Shown here: one piece after another, positions 55,812 to 64,000 of the stretch
Position numbering within the stretch: position 1 is the first letter of the stretch
How the letters are laid out: the number at the start of each line of letters is the position of its first letter
Source of the DNA: Mycolicibacterium rhodesiae NBB3
GTDB lineage: Bacteria > Actinomycetota > Actinomycetes > Mycobacteriales > Mycobacteriaceae
Direction of reading: 5' to 3'
Assembly: GCF_000230895.2 (NCBI RefSeq)
Contig: NC_016604.1
Coordinates: forward strand, 1,364,001-1,428,000
DNA: 64,000 nt
Program-made: the position numbers and the translations under genes
Notes under the pieces: model-generated
The model's database searches: none
Seen by the model: the letters and a program-made list of their open reading frames with translations, nothing else
Told to the model about the DNA's origin: nothing

Positions 55812-56585
55812 ATGTCAGTCGTGCCTGGACTGTTGGAGGAAAAAGTCGTCATCGTCGCCGGACTCGGCGGCATCGGCAACGGCCTTGCGCGCCGTTATGC
55901 CGACGAGGGTGCCCGGCTCGTGGTCGGCGACCTCGACGAGGGGACGGTGTCGCGCGCGGTCGCCGAACTCGACCCCGTAAGGGTGCTCGGTACTTCGCTG
56001 GACGGCGCCGACGAGGACTCGGTCATCTCGATCGTCAGGCTGGCGGTGGAGAAGTTCGGGCGCCTGGACGGAATCCACGTCAACTTCACCAATGCCGCCG
56101 ATGCCTACCTGCCCGGTGGCGTCGTCGACCTGCCGCTGGAGGCGTTCGACGAGGTGATGCGCGTCAACACACGAGGTTTCGTGATCTGCGCCAAACACGC
56201 GATCCCACCGATGATCGAGGCGGGCGGCGGGTCGATCGTGTTCACCGCGTCCATCGATGCCTATAACGGTGCGGGCACCCGGGTCTCGTACGCGATGAGC
56301 AAGGCAGCCGAGCTGGCGCTGATGCGCCACATCGCGCGCAAGTACGGCCCGAAGGGCATCCGCGCCAACGCGATCGCCCCCGGCCTCATCTGGCATTACA
56401 AGTTCGACGAACAGTGGATGCCGGAGGGCATCGTCGAGCAGACGCGCGCCCGTCAGATGATCAAGTCGCGGTTCGGCAATCCGGACGACGTCGCCGCGCT
56501 CGGCGCGCTGCTGCTGTCAGACGACGGCAGCTTCATCACCGCGCAGACGATCAGTGTCGACGGTGGGGTGACGTTCCGCCCGTAA
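55812..56585 (+). CDS. Short-chain dehydrogenase/reductase
   Basis: A 257-residue SDR. The nucleotide loop is [17 protein letters not shown] takes the place of the usual NNAG, catalytic Ser is in VFTASID, and Tyr/Lys are in [10 protein letters not shown]. The C-terminal [13 protein letters not shown] is typical. The start (ATG 55812) is 10 bases from the divergent MmpL start; ATG 55800 and GTG 55821 are alternatives. Substrate unknown; it may be linked to the catabolic operon 1.6 kb downstream. Confidence 0.9.
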   Translation: MSVVPGLLEEKVVIVAGLGGIGNGLARRYADEGARLVVGDLDEGTVSRAVAELDPVRVLGTSLDGADEDSVISIVRLAVEKFGRLDGIHVNFTNAADAYLPGGVVDLPLEAFDEVMRVNTRGFVICAKHAIPPMIEAGGGSIVFTASIDAYNGAGTRVSYAMSKAAELALMRHIARKYGPKGIRANAIAPGLIWHYKFDEQWMPEGIVEQTRARQMIKSRFGNPDDVAALGALLLSDDGSFITAQTISVDGGVTFRP

Positions 56586-56595
56586 CGAAAACGGT

Positions 56596-57270
56596 TCAGC
56601 GGAAATAGGTCTCATCGCCGACGGGGTATCCGCCGCCGGTGGTGGTGACGTGCACGTGGTCGTAATGGCCGTAGCCACCGCCGCGTTGCACACCGTTGGG
56701 GGTGTAGTAGTTCCCCCGCCAGATGCAGTCCTGCATCCCGAACCTGGATGCGTTTCGCGTGACGTAGTCGACGATCTCGTTGCCGAGCGCAATGCCTTCG
56801 GGGGTGTCGGGATTGGGGATCATCACGTCGAGCGCCAAACCGTTCGGATGCCATCTCAGCGCGTCGGGCCGAACCCCGCCGATGCTGTGGATCTCGGGGA
56901 ACGCCGCGGTGATGGCGCGCGACGCCAGGATCGTCTTGACCTGAAGCCCGCGCTCGGGCGCGAGTCCGACAGGAAGGGTGCGATCGACGGCGCGGTACCG
57001 CGACGCCGCGATGATGTTGTTGGGACCGCCGGCGGCATTGTCGGAATTGACGGCGACCTGGCCGATGACCAGATCGGAGGATGCTGCAGGCGCCGCGGCC
57101 ACGATCTGGACGTTCCACGGCGCGACCTCGTCGACCGGCGCGCTCTTGACCGCGTCCTTGGACGGCGACACTTCCGCACCCACAGCGAAGAAAACCGCCG
57201 CCGGGCCGAGCACAGAAGCTACGACAACCGGCGACTTACGTCGCTTTTTGGGTAAGGAGTGCCGACCCAC
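56596..57270 (-). CDS. Exported protein with C-terminal glycoside-hydrolase-like domain
   Basis: About 224 residues. A basic start and hydrophobic stretch (SPVVVASVLGPAAVFFAVGAE) form a signal anchor. The C-terminal domain (about 120-224) has GGVRPDALRWHPNGLALDVM and GYGHYDHVHVTT, the ARB_07466-like domain that includes HxxxxALD and HDHVH metal or active-site residues. It resembles Rv0320, which in M. tuberculosis lies next to dcd. GTG 57270 is favoured by TATTGT (57278-57283) 7 nt upstream. Confidence 0.8.
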   Translation of the reverse strand: MGRHSLPKKRRKSPVVVASVLGPAAVFFAVGAEVSPSKDAVKSAPVDEVAPWNVQIVAAAPAASSDLVIGQVAVNSDNAAGGPNNIIAASRYRAVDRTLPVGLAPERGLQVKTILASRAITAAFPEIHSIGGVRPDALRWHPNGLALDVMIPNPDTPEGIALGNEIVDYVTRNASRFGMQDCIWRGNYYTPNGVQRGGGYGHYDHVHVTTTGGGYPVGDETYFR

Positions 57271-57393
57271 GCAGAGCACAATAACCGGTAATGGGTACAA
57301 ACACAGCAACGAGCGGACCTGCGACGATGTTTCCGCTGGTCACCGGCCTGAGATAATTTTGTTACCTGTCCGTTATCGGCCGCGAATGGTCCG

Positions 57394-58188
57394 ATGGCGC
57401 AGCCAAGCGCGCACAATCGATTCGTGGCAGAGCCGACGATCGCATTTCGCCGCCTCGCCGAGCAGGTTGCCGATGAGCTTCGGCGGCGGATTCTGCGCGG
57501 TGAGCTGGCCGACGGCAGCATCCTGCCCAAGGAGGACGAGCTGCTCCTCGAGTTCCCCGTCAGCAAGCCGTCGCTGCGCGAGGCGATGCGCATCTTGGAG
57601 GCCGAGGGGCTGCTTCGCGTCCGCCGCGGAAAGCTCGGCGGCGCCGTGGTCCGCCGGCCCAACGCCGCCAACGTCGCCTACACCGTCGGTCTGGTGCTCG
57701 GGTCCCAGGAAGTGGGTCTCTCCGACGTCGGTAACGCCCTCCTCCAGGTCGAGCCGGCGTGCGTGGCGTTGTGCGCCCAGCGCGGGGACCGCCGGCGCGC
57801 GGTGGTCCCGCAGCTGCGACGGGTGCATACCGAGGCCGTCGAGGCCGTCGAGGACCTGCTGCTGGTGACGTCGGCAAGCCGGCGATTCCACGAGTCACTG
57901 GTCTCGTTGTGCGGCAACCAGACCATGATCATCCTGGCCGGTGCCCTGGAGATGCTCTGGTCGGCACACGAGACCAGCTGGTCGAGTCGCGTGACCGACG
58001 GCAGCATCGTGCCCATCGACGAACGGCTCGCGGTCCTGGAGGACCACCTGCAGATCATCAGCGCGATCGACGACGGGGATGCCCGCCGCGCGTACGACCT
58101 GGCGGCGGCCCACCTCGTCGACGCGCAGCACTACCCGGGATCGTCGGGCGTTGTCGATCCCTCCATGGTGCACAACTGGGACCGTTGA
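57394..58188 (+). CDS. FadR/GntR-family transcriptional regulator
   Basis: A 264-residue regulator with an N-terminal winged helix (FRRLAEQVADELRRRILRG, KPSLREAMRILEAEGLLRVR) and a C-terminal helical FCD ligand domain (SRRFHESLVSLCGNQ, LEDHLQIISAIDDGDA; the His residues are probable metal ligands). Such regulators usually bind an acyl or carboxylate effector. It directly precedes a ligase-aldolase-amidohydrolase operon, whose promoter overlaps the end of this gene, and is its likely controller. GTG 57424 is an alternative start. Confidence 0.9.
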   Translation: MAQPSAHNRFVAEPTIAFRRLAEQVADELRRRILRGELADGSILPKEDELLLEFPVSKPSLREAMRILEAEGLLRVRRGKLGGAVVRRPNAANVAYTVGLVLGSQEVGLSDVGNALLQVEPACVALCAQRGDRRRAVVPQLRRVHTEAVEAVEDLLLVTSASRRFHESLVSLCGNQTMIILAGALEMLWSAHETSWSSRVTDGSIVPIDERLAVLEDHLQIISAIDDGDARRAYDLAAAHLVDAQHYPGSSGVVDPSMVHNWDR

Positions 58189-58212
58189 CCGGGGCGCTTA
58201 TTTTCATATGAT
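58185..58212 (+). promoter_or_regulatory. SigA-type promoter of the ligase operon
   Basis: TTGACC (58185-58190), a 16-base spacer and TATGAT (58207-58212) form a near-consensus promoter. The -35 overlaps the GntR stop codon. The -10 ends 6 nt before ATG 58219, predicting a leaderless start. Confidence 0.65.
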
Positions 58213-58218
58213 TTGGTG

Positions 58219-59796
58219 ATGGGCGTCGAAGGAGCCGCCGTGACGAGCGCCGAAGCGGAGCAGTACCGCGCCGCGGGGTGGTGGTCGGACGTCACGCTGT
58301 CCGACGGTGTGCGCCGCAACGCCACCTCGTCCCCGGACAAGGCGGCCTACATCGATTTCACCCTCGACTCCGCGGGCCGTCAGTTCACCTGGTCGGAGTT
58401 CGACAACGCCGCCACCAACCTGGCCTACGGGCTGCGCGACCTCGGTGTCGCGCCCGGAGATCACGTCGGGCTGTGGCACGGCGACACCGCGACGATCCAC
58501 ATCGCGCTGGCCGCCATCGAGCGGTGCGGCGCAGCCGTCGTGGGCCTCGGATCGCGCGTCGGGGTCCGCGAGGCCGAGCACATACTGTCCACGACGCAAC
58601 CCACCCTGCTGGTCACCGACACCGGACGACGCGGATTGGCCGCCGACGCGGCCGAGAAGTCGCTGCGCGTTGTCGCGCTGGGTGCCGACCTCACCGTCGA
58701 TACGCAACCGCGGCCCGAGTCGGCCCTGTCACCGGCCGGGCCGGACGACGTCTTCCTGATCAACTCCACGTCCGGCACCACCGGTATGCCCAAGTGTGTG
58801 GTGCACACCCAGAACCGTTGGCACTACTTCCATCTGAAGGCGGTCGCCAACGGCGGGCTCACCGCGGATGACGTCTTCCTTCCGATCATTCCCACGCCGT
58901 ACGGCTTCGGCATTTGGACATCGCACACCACGCCCATCCACCTCGGCGCGACGACGGTTCGCATCGAGCGCTTCGATCCCGCCGCGACGTGCGCGGCGAT
59001 CGAACGGCATCGTGCCACTGTACTGTGTTGTGTCAGCACACAATTGGCGATGATCCTCGCTCACCCGGCATCGCAGGACCACGACCTGAGCAGCCTGCGC
59101 GTCGTGTTCACCGGCGGCGAGCCACTGCCCTACACGCAGGCGGCACGCTTCGAGGAAATCACCGGCGTGGCCATCCTGCAGTTCTACGGCTCCAACGAGA
59201 CCGGCATGTTGAGCGCCACCACTCTTGCGGACACGCTGGACCGACGCCTGCGCACCGCGGGGCGAATCGTGCCGGAGATGCAGGTGCGGTTGTTCGACGG
59301 CGACCGCGACGTCACCGAATCCGGTCGCGGACAGCCGGCATGCCGCGGACCGGCGCTGTCGCTGGGCTACCTCGGCGGGACCGACCACGACAAGCTGTTC
59401 ACCAAGGACGGCTGGATGCGGATGGGTGATATCTGTGAACTCGACGCCGACGGTTACCTCACCCTCACCGGCCGGACATCGGACTTCATCCTGCGCGGGG
59501 GAAAGAACATCAGCGCGGTTCAGGTCGAGGAGGCGGTGGCGACGCATCCCGCTGTCGCGGTGGCCGCGGCAGTCGCCATGCCCGACAAGGTCTTCGGCGA
59601 ACGGGTCTGCGTGTACGTCGAGCTGAAGCAGGCGGGCACTCTTGACCTACCGACGCTCGTCGAACACCTGCTGGCCCAAGGTATCTCCAAGGAATTACTG
59701 CCGGAGCGCCTCGTTGTGCTCGATGAGCTACCCCGCTCGTCGGGCGGCAAGGTCGCCAAAGGTCAACTTCGCGAACGGATTCGGGAGGAGCTATGA
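58219..59796 (+). CDS. Acyl-CoA synthetase (AMP-forming, ANL family)
   Basis: A 525-residue adenylating enzyme. Core motifs are STSGTTGMPK (ATP loop), YGSNETG, MRMGDI and GRTSDFILRGGKNIS, with the C-terminal catalytic Lys in SSGGKVAKGQ. It activates a carboxylic acid as acyl-AMP and then as a CoA thioester. The layout resembles cyclohexanecarboxylate/benzoate-type ligases; the acid is unknown. ATG 58219 fits the promoter. GTG 58240, with a gaaggag ribosome site at 58228-58234, is also credible. It overlaps the aldolase gene by 4 bases. Confidence 0.92.
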   Translation: MGVEGAAVTSAEAEQYRAAGWWSDVTLSDGVRRNATSSPDKAAYIDFTLDSAGRQFTWSEFDNAATNLAYGLRDLGVAPGDHVGLWHGDTATIHIALAAIERCGAAVVGLGSRVGVREAEHILSTTQPTLLVTDTGRRGLAADAAEKSLRVVALGADLTVDTQPRPESALSPAGPDDVFLINSTSGTTGMPKCVVHTQNRWHYFHLKAVANGGLTADDVFLPIIPTPYGFGIWTSHTTPIHLGATTVRIERFDPAATCAAIERHRATVLCCVSTQLAMILAHPASQDHDLSSLRVVFTGGEPLPYTQAARFEEITGVAILQFYGSNETGMLSATTLADTLDRRLRTAGRIVPEMQVRLFDGDRDVTESGRGQPACRGPALSLGYLGGTDHDKLFTKDGWMRMGDICELDADGYLTLTGRTSDFILRGGKNISAVQVEEAVATHPAVAVAAAVAMPDKVFGERVCVYVELKQAGTLDLPTLVEHLLAQGISKELLPERLVVLDELPRSSGGKVAKGQLRERIREEL

Positions 59797-60566
59797 CCAC
59801 AGAGGAAGTTCGGCGCGGCGGCTTGGAGGTCTGGTCGCCGTCGAAGACACCGCCCATCGGAGCCGACCTCACCGACGAACAGCTGATGGCCGTCGCGTTC
59901 CGGCACCTCGCCGACGTCGGATTCGCCGAGAACATGGCCGGGCACATCACCTGGCAACCGGACGGCCAGAGCGACATGTACGTCAACCCATGGGGACTGT
60001 GGTGGGCGGAACTGACCGCCTCCGACATCTGCGTGGTCGACGAGGACGCCCGCGTCGTCCGCGGTCGGTGGGATGTCACCCCGGCCATCCACCTGCACAC
60101 CGAACTTCACCGAATCCGGCCCGACGCCAGGGTGGTCATCCACAATCACCCGTACTACGTCAGCCTCATCGCTGCGCTGGGCGTGCTGCCCGAACTCGTC
60201 CATCAGACCGGGTCGCTGTTCCTCGACGACATGTATCTCGTAGCGGACTATGACGGTGAGATCGACGCGCCCTGGCGCGCAAGCGAACTGGCGGGCCAGA
60301 TCGGGTCGGCCAACCTCGTCGTCCTGGCGAACCACGGCGTCATCGCCTCCGGACGCAATCTGGCCGAGGCGGTCTACCGCGCGGTGTCCATCGAGCGGGT
60401 GTGTCGACTGGCTCATGACGTGATGGTCACTGGACGTACACCGTCGCAGATGAACCGCGGCGACATGGCGGGTATGCAGCAGTCACTGATCGAACGCGCT
60501 GCCGACGTCTACTGGGCCGGCGCGGCCCGCATGACGATCAAAGCCGATCCCGGCGTTCTCACCTAG
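59793..60566 (+). CDS. Class II aldolase/adducin-family protein
   Basis: A 257-residue metal-dependent aldolase-fold enzyme. Zinc-ligand histidines are probably in VIHNHPYYV and LANHGVIASG; GHITWQP and the HLHTELHRIRP segment are family phrases. Members cleave or decarboxylate small hydroxy-acids, though many act on unknown substrates. It is translationally coupled (atga) to the ligase. Confidence 0.9.
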   Translation: MTTEEVRRGGLEVWSPSKTPPIGADLTDEQLMAVAFRHLADVGFAENMAGHITWQPDGQSDMYVNPWGLWWAELTASDICVVDEDARVVRGRWDVTPAIHLHTELHRIRPDARVVIHNHPYYVSLIAALGVLPELVHQTGSLFLDDMYLVADYDGEIDAPWRASELAGQIGSANLVVLANHGVIASGRNLAEAVYRAVSIERVCRLAHDVMVTGRTPSQMNRGDMAGMQQSLIERAADVYWAGAARMTIKADPGVLT

Positions 60567-60597
60567 TGCCCCAACCGATAAGAATCGAGGATTGCCC

Positions 60598-61866
60598 GTG
60601 ACTTCCATCGATGACATGGCGGCGAATCTCAACTTCACCACAGCCAAAACGGGCGCCGACCGCACCGTGACGTTCCTGCCCGAACCCGAACGGGCCGAGC
60701 GCCGCTACACCGTGATCTCTGTCGACGACCACATCGTCGAACCACCGGACACGTTCGAGGGACGCGTACCCGCCAGGTTCGCCGACCGTGCGCCACGGGT
60801 GGTCGACACCGACGACGGCGGCCAGACCTGGATATACGACGGTCACTCGCTGCCCAATGTCGGCTTCAACGCCGTCGTGGGACGGCCGGTGTCCGAGTAC
60901 GGGTTCGAGCCCGCGCGGTTCGACGAAATGCGCCGCGGCGCATGGGATATCCATGCACGTGTCAAGGACATGGACCTCAACGGCGTGTACGCATCGCTGA
61001 ACTTCCCGTCGTTCCTGCCCGGCTTCGCGGGCCAGCGGCTCCAGCAGGTCACCGACGACCGCGACCTCGCGATGGCCTCGGTGCGAGCCTGGAACGACTG
61101 GCATCTCGAGGCGTGGGCCGGCGCGTACCCCGACCGGATCATTCCGTGTCAACTGCCATGGCTGCTGGATCCCGAAGTCGGCGCGAAGATGATCTACGAG
61201 AACGCCGAGCGTGGATTTCACGCGGTGTCCTTCAGTGAGAACCCGGCGATGCTCGGGCTGCCGACCATCCACTCCGGCTACTGGGAGCCGCTGATGGCGG
61301 CGTGTGCGGATACCGGCACCGTGGTGAATCTGCACATCGGGTCATCGGGTACGTCGCCGTCCACCACCGCGGACGCGCCGCCCGATGTCCAGGGCGTGCT
61401 CTTCTTCGCCTACGCGATCTCTGCGGCGGTCGACTGGCTGTATTCCGGTCTCTGCACGAGACATCCTGATCTGAAGATCTGTCTCTCCGAAGGCGGCATC
61501 GGGTGGGTGGCGGGCCTGCTCGACAGGCTCGACCACATGCTGAGCTACCACGAGATGTACGGGACGTGGAAGGCGCTCGGTGAGACCCTCACGCCCGCGG
61601 AGGTCTTCAAACGCAACTTCTGGTTCTGCGCGGTGGAGGATCAGTCGTCGTTCGTTCAGCACGAACGAATCGGCACGGAGAACATCCTGCTCGAGGCCGA
61701 CTATCCGCACTGCGACTCCACGTGGCCGCACACCCAGGCCACGATCCACGAGCAGATCTCCGGCCTCGAAGAATCGGTCATCAGAAAGGTCACATGGGAG
61801 AACGCGGCTCGGCTCTATCAGCATCCCGTCCCCATCGCCGTCCAGGACGATCCCAACGCCTACTGA
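60598..61866 (+). CDS. Amidohydrolase-family metal-dependent hydrolase/decarboxylase
   Basis: A 422-residue TIM-barrel protein of the amidohydrolase 2 group (ACMSD-like). The metal site is SVDDHIVEPPDTF at the N-terminus, with VVNLHIGSSG in the middle and LLEADYPHCDSTWPHT near the end. Related enzymes decarboxylate or hydrolyse ring-cleavage products. GTG 60598 is preferred, with gagg 7 bases upstream; TTG 60592 is in frame. It is the third gene of the ligase-aldolase operon. A catabolic pathway for an aromatic or cyclic acid is inferred. Confidence 0.88.
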   Translation: MTSIDDMAANLNFTTAKTGADRTVTFLPEPERAERRYTVISVDDHIVEPPDTFEGRVPARFADRAPRVVDTDDGGQTWIYDGHSLPNVGFNAVVGRPVSEYGFEPARFDEMRRGAWDIHARVKDMDLNGVYASLNFPSFLPGFAGQRLQQVTDDRDLAMASVRAWNDWHLEAWAGAYPDRIIPCQLPWLLDPEVGAKMIYENAERGFHAVSFSENPAMLGLPTIHSGYWEPLMAACADTGTVVNLHIGSSGTSPSTTADAPPDVQGVLFFAYAISAAVDWLYSGLCTRHPDLKICLSEGGIGWVAGLLDRLDHMLSYHEMYGTWKALGETLTPAEVFKRNFWFCAVEDQSSFVQHERIGTENILLEADYPHCDSTWPHTQATIHEQISGLEESVIRKVTWENAARLYQHPVPIAVQDDPNAY

Positions 61867-61889
61867 CGAGCTAGCGGTACCCTCGGGCG

Positions 61890-63017
61890 ATGGACCTCGT
61901 GCTCGGTGTCTCGATGACGTCCCGCGCCGTGCGCTGGGTGCTCGTCGAGGGCACTACCGGCGAGGGCGCGACCGTCGACCGAGGCACCTTCGACCTGGCC
62001 GACGCGGTCGATCCGGATGAGCTGATCGATGTGCTGCTGGTCGACGAACCCGGTCAGCGCATGCACGCGGTTGGCGTGACCTGGACCGATGAGGCGGACA
62101 CCGCGGCATCCGGGGTGCTCGACGCCCTGCGCGCCAGAGGCTACGACAACATCATCGCCGTTTCGGAACTCGAGGCCGCCGACGTCCTGGCGTCGGGCAT
62201 CGCGGGTATCGCGGAGTCCGAGGACATCGCCGTCTGCATCGTCGAACCCGACTCCGCGGTCGTCGCCGTCGTCGACGCCGACGGGGTGGCGGTCGACCGC
62301 CTGAGCCGTCCGGCCGACGGCTCGGATGTGGTGGAGCTGCCGAGTACGGTGATGGCGATGCTGGAGCTCGACGATTGGCAGCCCGATTCGATCTTCGTGG
62401 TCGGCTCCGCCGACGACCTGGACCTGATCAAGTCGACGCTCGAAGGGGTGACCGACGCACCCGTCTTTTCCGCCGCCGAAGCCGATCTGGCGCTGGCCCG
62501 TGGAGCCGCGCTGGCCTCCGCGCGCGCCGTCAACAGCCTGGAGATTGCTGGGCGGCGCCTGCCGTCGCGGGTCCGCGCGTTGACGGCGGTCGTCGCCGCG
62601 GCCGCGGTAACGCTCGTCGTGGCGGTGGCGGTAGCACTCGGACTGAACCTGTCTCCCCGAGCCGAGAACGAACAGCCGTACGCCGCGGACACCGAGAAGA
62701 CAGCGGGTCCGCCGCCGGCACCCACGCAATCTGCGACGAAGGTGGCGAAACTCACCGAATCGCTGCAGGCGGCGCGTCCCGTGGTCGCGCAGACCATCGT
62801 GGTGGCCGCTCCGCCGGTCATCGAAGCCCTGCCGCCCGCCGCCCCGGCGGCGCCGCCTCCGCGCGATGCGCCCATAACGACCTATGCGCCTCCGCCAGTG
62901 GCCGCCCCACCGCCGGTGCCGGTGATCGCCCCGCAGCCTCGGCTGCGCGACCGGATCCTGGAACGCATTCCGATCATCAACCGGTTCCACGAACCGCAGT
63001 ACCAGTACCCCAACTAG
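61890..63017 (+). CDS. DUF7159-type membrane protein with short Pro-rich tail
   Basis: A 375-residue paralogue of the protein at 28.4-30.0 kb: DLVLGVSMTSRAVRWVLVEG at the start, then GVTWTDEAD, CIVEPDSAVVAVVD, IFVVGSADDLDLIKSTL and DLALARGAALASA. One span (about 230-252) is followed by a Pro/Ala-rich outer tail that ends in a basic-hydrophobic patch (LRDRILERIPIINRFHEP). The ATG has TACCCT (61878-61883) 6 nt upstream and no ribosome site. It faces a second Hsp70-like gene. Confidence 0.8.
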   Translation: MDLVLGVSMTSRAVRWVLVEGTTGEGATVDRGTFDLADAVDPDELIDVLLVDEPGQRMHAVGVTWTDEADTAASGVLDALRARGYDNIIAVSELEAADVLASGIAGIAESEDIAVCIVEPDSAVVAVVDADGVAVDRLSRPADGSDVVELPSTVMAMLELDDWQPDSIFVVGSADDLDLIKSTLEGVTDAPVFSAAEADLALARGAALASARAVNSLEIAGRRLPSRVRALTAVVAAAAVTLVVAVAVALGLNLSPRAENEQPYAADTEKTAGPPPAPTQSATKVAKLTESLQAARPVVAQTIVVAAPPVIEALPPAAPAAPPPRDAPITTYAPPPVAAPPPVPVIAPQPRLRDRILERIPIINRFHEPQYQYPN

Positions 63018-63019
63018 TC

Positions 63020-64000
63020 CTAGGGGACGGCCGGCGGCGCGTACGGATTCGGGTTGTTCGGCACCTGAACCGGAATCGGCACAGGTACGAACGGCACCGT
63101 GATGTAACTCGTCGTCAGCGGCGGCGTTGTCGTGGTGGTCGTCGTGGTCGTGGTCGGCGACGTGGTCGTGGTCGTGGTGGTCGTCGTTGTGGTGGTTGTT
63201 GTCGTCGTGGTCGTCGTGGTGGGTGGCGTCGTGGTCGTCGGTGGAGTGGTGGTCACGTACGTCGTCACCGTGACCGGTTCCTGCGTGGTGGGCGGTGGTG
63301 GCGGGGCCTCGCTGGTCACAGTCACAGGGGGTGGTGAGGGCGCGGCGGACGCCGGCGGTTCGACGCTCGCCGGTGGCGGTTCGGCGCTGGGGGGCTTCGG
63401 TGGGCTGACCGTGCTGGGCGGCTGCGTCTCGTTGGTGTTGCTGCTGGTCAAGGCGATGGCCACTCCGCCGACGGCGATCAACGCGATCGCGGCGGCCACC
63501 CCGAACACCAGCTGCGGCACGCGCTGCCACGTTCGAGGTTCCTCGATCGGTCCCGTCGCGGGCACGTACTGCACTGGTTGACGCATCGAGAGTGGTTCTG
63601 CGTCATACGGATTGGTATACGGATTCTCACCGGTGTACGGGACGGGCTCCTCGGTTGCATCGTCGTCCTGGGACCACGCCAGCGCACTGACGGTCTCCGA
63701 CACCGGCGAAACGCCGGTCTGCGCCTCGGCGGCGGGGTTCTTGCCCGTGTCCGCAAAGGCCACCGCAGGAGCCATTCCGGTCTGCGCCTCGGCCGCTGAG
63801 CCGTACGCCGCGAACAATGCCGCACCCACTGCCGCGTCCAGGGCGGGCTGCGGTGTCGTCACCACCGATGATCCCGATAGCCCCGAAAGTCGTTGTGCAA
63901 TAAGCGGAATGCCCGCACCACCGCCCACAGCGACCACTGCGGCGATGTCGGACCAACCGATCCCATTGCGCCCCAAGGTATTTTCCAGCTCGGTCAGAAG
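63020..64000 (-). CDS. Membrane-anchored Hsp70-like protein, C-terminal part
   Basis: The 3' portion of a gene entering from the right edge; the frame is still open at base 64000. The first visible residues contain VVAVGGGAGIPLIAQRL and the PALDAAVGAALFAA end of an Hsp70-type nucleotide domain. SALAWSQDD, PVPYTGENP and a span (LVFGVAAAIALIAVGGVAIAL) follow, then a Pro/Thr tail with more than 20 consecutive Thr in one run. Part order and phrases match the iniR-linked Hsp70-like protein. It probably corresponds to Rv0312 (Pro/Thr-rich). The start and N-terminal domain are outside the window. Confidence 0.85.
   Translation of the reverse strand, partial: LLTELENTLGRNGIGWSDIAAVVAVGGGAGIPLIAQRLSGLSGSSVVTTPQPALDAAVGAALFAAYGSAAEAQTGMAPAVAFADTGKNPAAEAQTGVSPVSETVSALAWSQDDDATEEPVPYTGENPYTNPYDAEPLSMRQPVQYVPATGPIEEPRTWQRVPQLVFGVAAAIALIAVGGVAIALTSSNTNETQPPSTVSPPKPPSAEPPPASVEPPASAAPSPPPVTVTSEAPPPPPTTQEPVTVTTYVTTTPPTTTTPPTTTTTTTTTTTTTTTTTTTTSPTTTTTTTTTTPPLTTSYITVPFVPVPIPVQVPNNPNPYAPPAVP

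Noticed and set aside
54002..56266. Very long open frame on the plus strand opposite the mmpL gene
   Set aside because: It has no recognisable domain and is rich in His, Arg and Asp as expected of an antisense shadow in GC-rich DNA; the MmpL frame on the other strand has clear family motifs.
63115..63245. Trinucleotide-like GTC/GTG run considered as a CRISPR or microsatellite
   Set aside because: It encodes the poly-Thr tail with mixed Thr codons; there are no spacers and no exact repeat unit.
61860..63530. 556-codon minus-strand frame across the DUF7159 and Hsp70-like genes
   Set aside because: It is low-complexity Arg/His sequence spanning two real genes in other frames.

Overview
The window is GC-rich, gene-dense chromosomal DNA from a mycobacterium, most likely a rapid-grower-type Mycolicibacterium relative. 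Recognisable markers are the iniB-iniA-iniC cell-envelope-stress locus with its iniR regulator, an Rv0338c-type Fe-S reductase, rmlA, udgA, dcd, an MmpL transporter, eukaryotic-type Ser/Thr kinases, an EmbR-like regulator and mycothiol/F420-type enzyme families. Much of the gene content and neighbourhood recalls the M. tuberculosis Rv0312-Rv0343 interval, recalled from memory and not aligned here. I see no insertion sequence, integrase, phage gene or CRISPR array. One tRNA (Gly, anticodon CCC) is present. No gene-free stretch exceeds 300 bases.

Layout. 1-6.3 kb: a frameshifted flippase-like membrane gene, a P1B-type metal ATPase fused to a hemerythrin domain, a DinB/MPI-fold protein, a lipoprotein, an F420-type oxidoreductase with a C-terminal frameshift, and two small Thr-rich single-pass proteins. 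6.3-16.1 kb: the ini region. iniC, iniA, iniB and an Rv0340-like gene are on the minus strand; divergent from them are a membrane-anchored Hsp70-like gene and iniR, joined by a 4-nt overlap. Two clusters of TTAGGGG repeats lie in the two promoter regions. 16.2-20.6 kb: Fe-S reductase and aminotransferase. 20.6-21.7 kb: two decayed genes. 21.7-33.8 kb: YibE/F-like protein, rmlA, small enzymes, P450 with divergent TetR and twin operators, udgA, a DUF7159-type protein, an ammonium transporter with an altered twin-His site, dcd, tRNA-Gly and a PAP2 protein. 33.8-42.7 kb: ferritin-like/VIT iron protein, lipase, an NHL-sensor kinase overlapping an EmbR-like regulator, a 2OG-Fe dioxygenase divergent from an AbrB-family membrane protein, and small secreted proteins. 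42.7-47.8 kb: polyprenyl-phosphate sugar transferase plus GAF protein, divergent from an RsbV/RsbW/RsbU-like partner-switching module. 47.8-55.8 kb: DUF427, CD225 and DUF2752 proteins, GMC oxidoreductase, a second sensor kinase and MmpL. 55.8-64 kb: SDR, exported protein, a FadR-type regulator followed by an acyl-CoA ligase/aldolase/amidohydrolase operon, then a second DUF7159-type protein facing a second Hsp70-like membrane protein cut by the window edge.

Two themes stand out. First, four proteins (two Hsp70-like, two DUF7159-like) share one plan: a cytosolic head that looks actin/Hsp70-fold, one membrane span, and a long Pro/Thr-rich exported tail. One of them is translationally coupled to the IniR stress regulator. 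Second, about fifteen genes have a TANNNT hexamer ending 5-8 nt before an ATG/GTG with no Shine-Dalgarno sequence, which is the layout of leaderless mycobacterial transcripts; several of my start choices rest on it. Three loci carry frameshifts or internal deletions. Two of these frameshifts are single small indels that could also be sequencing errors.
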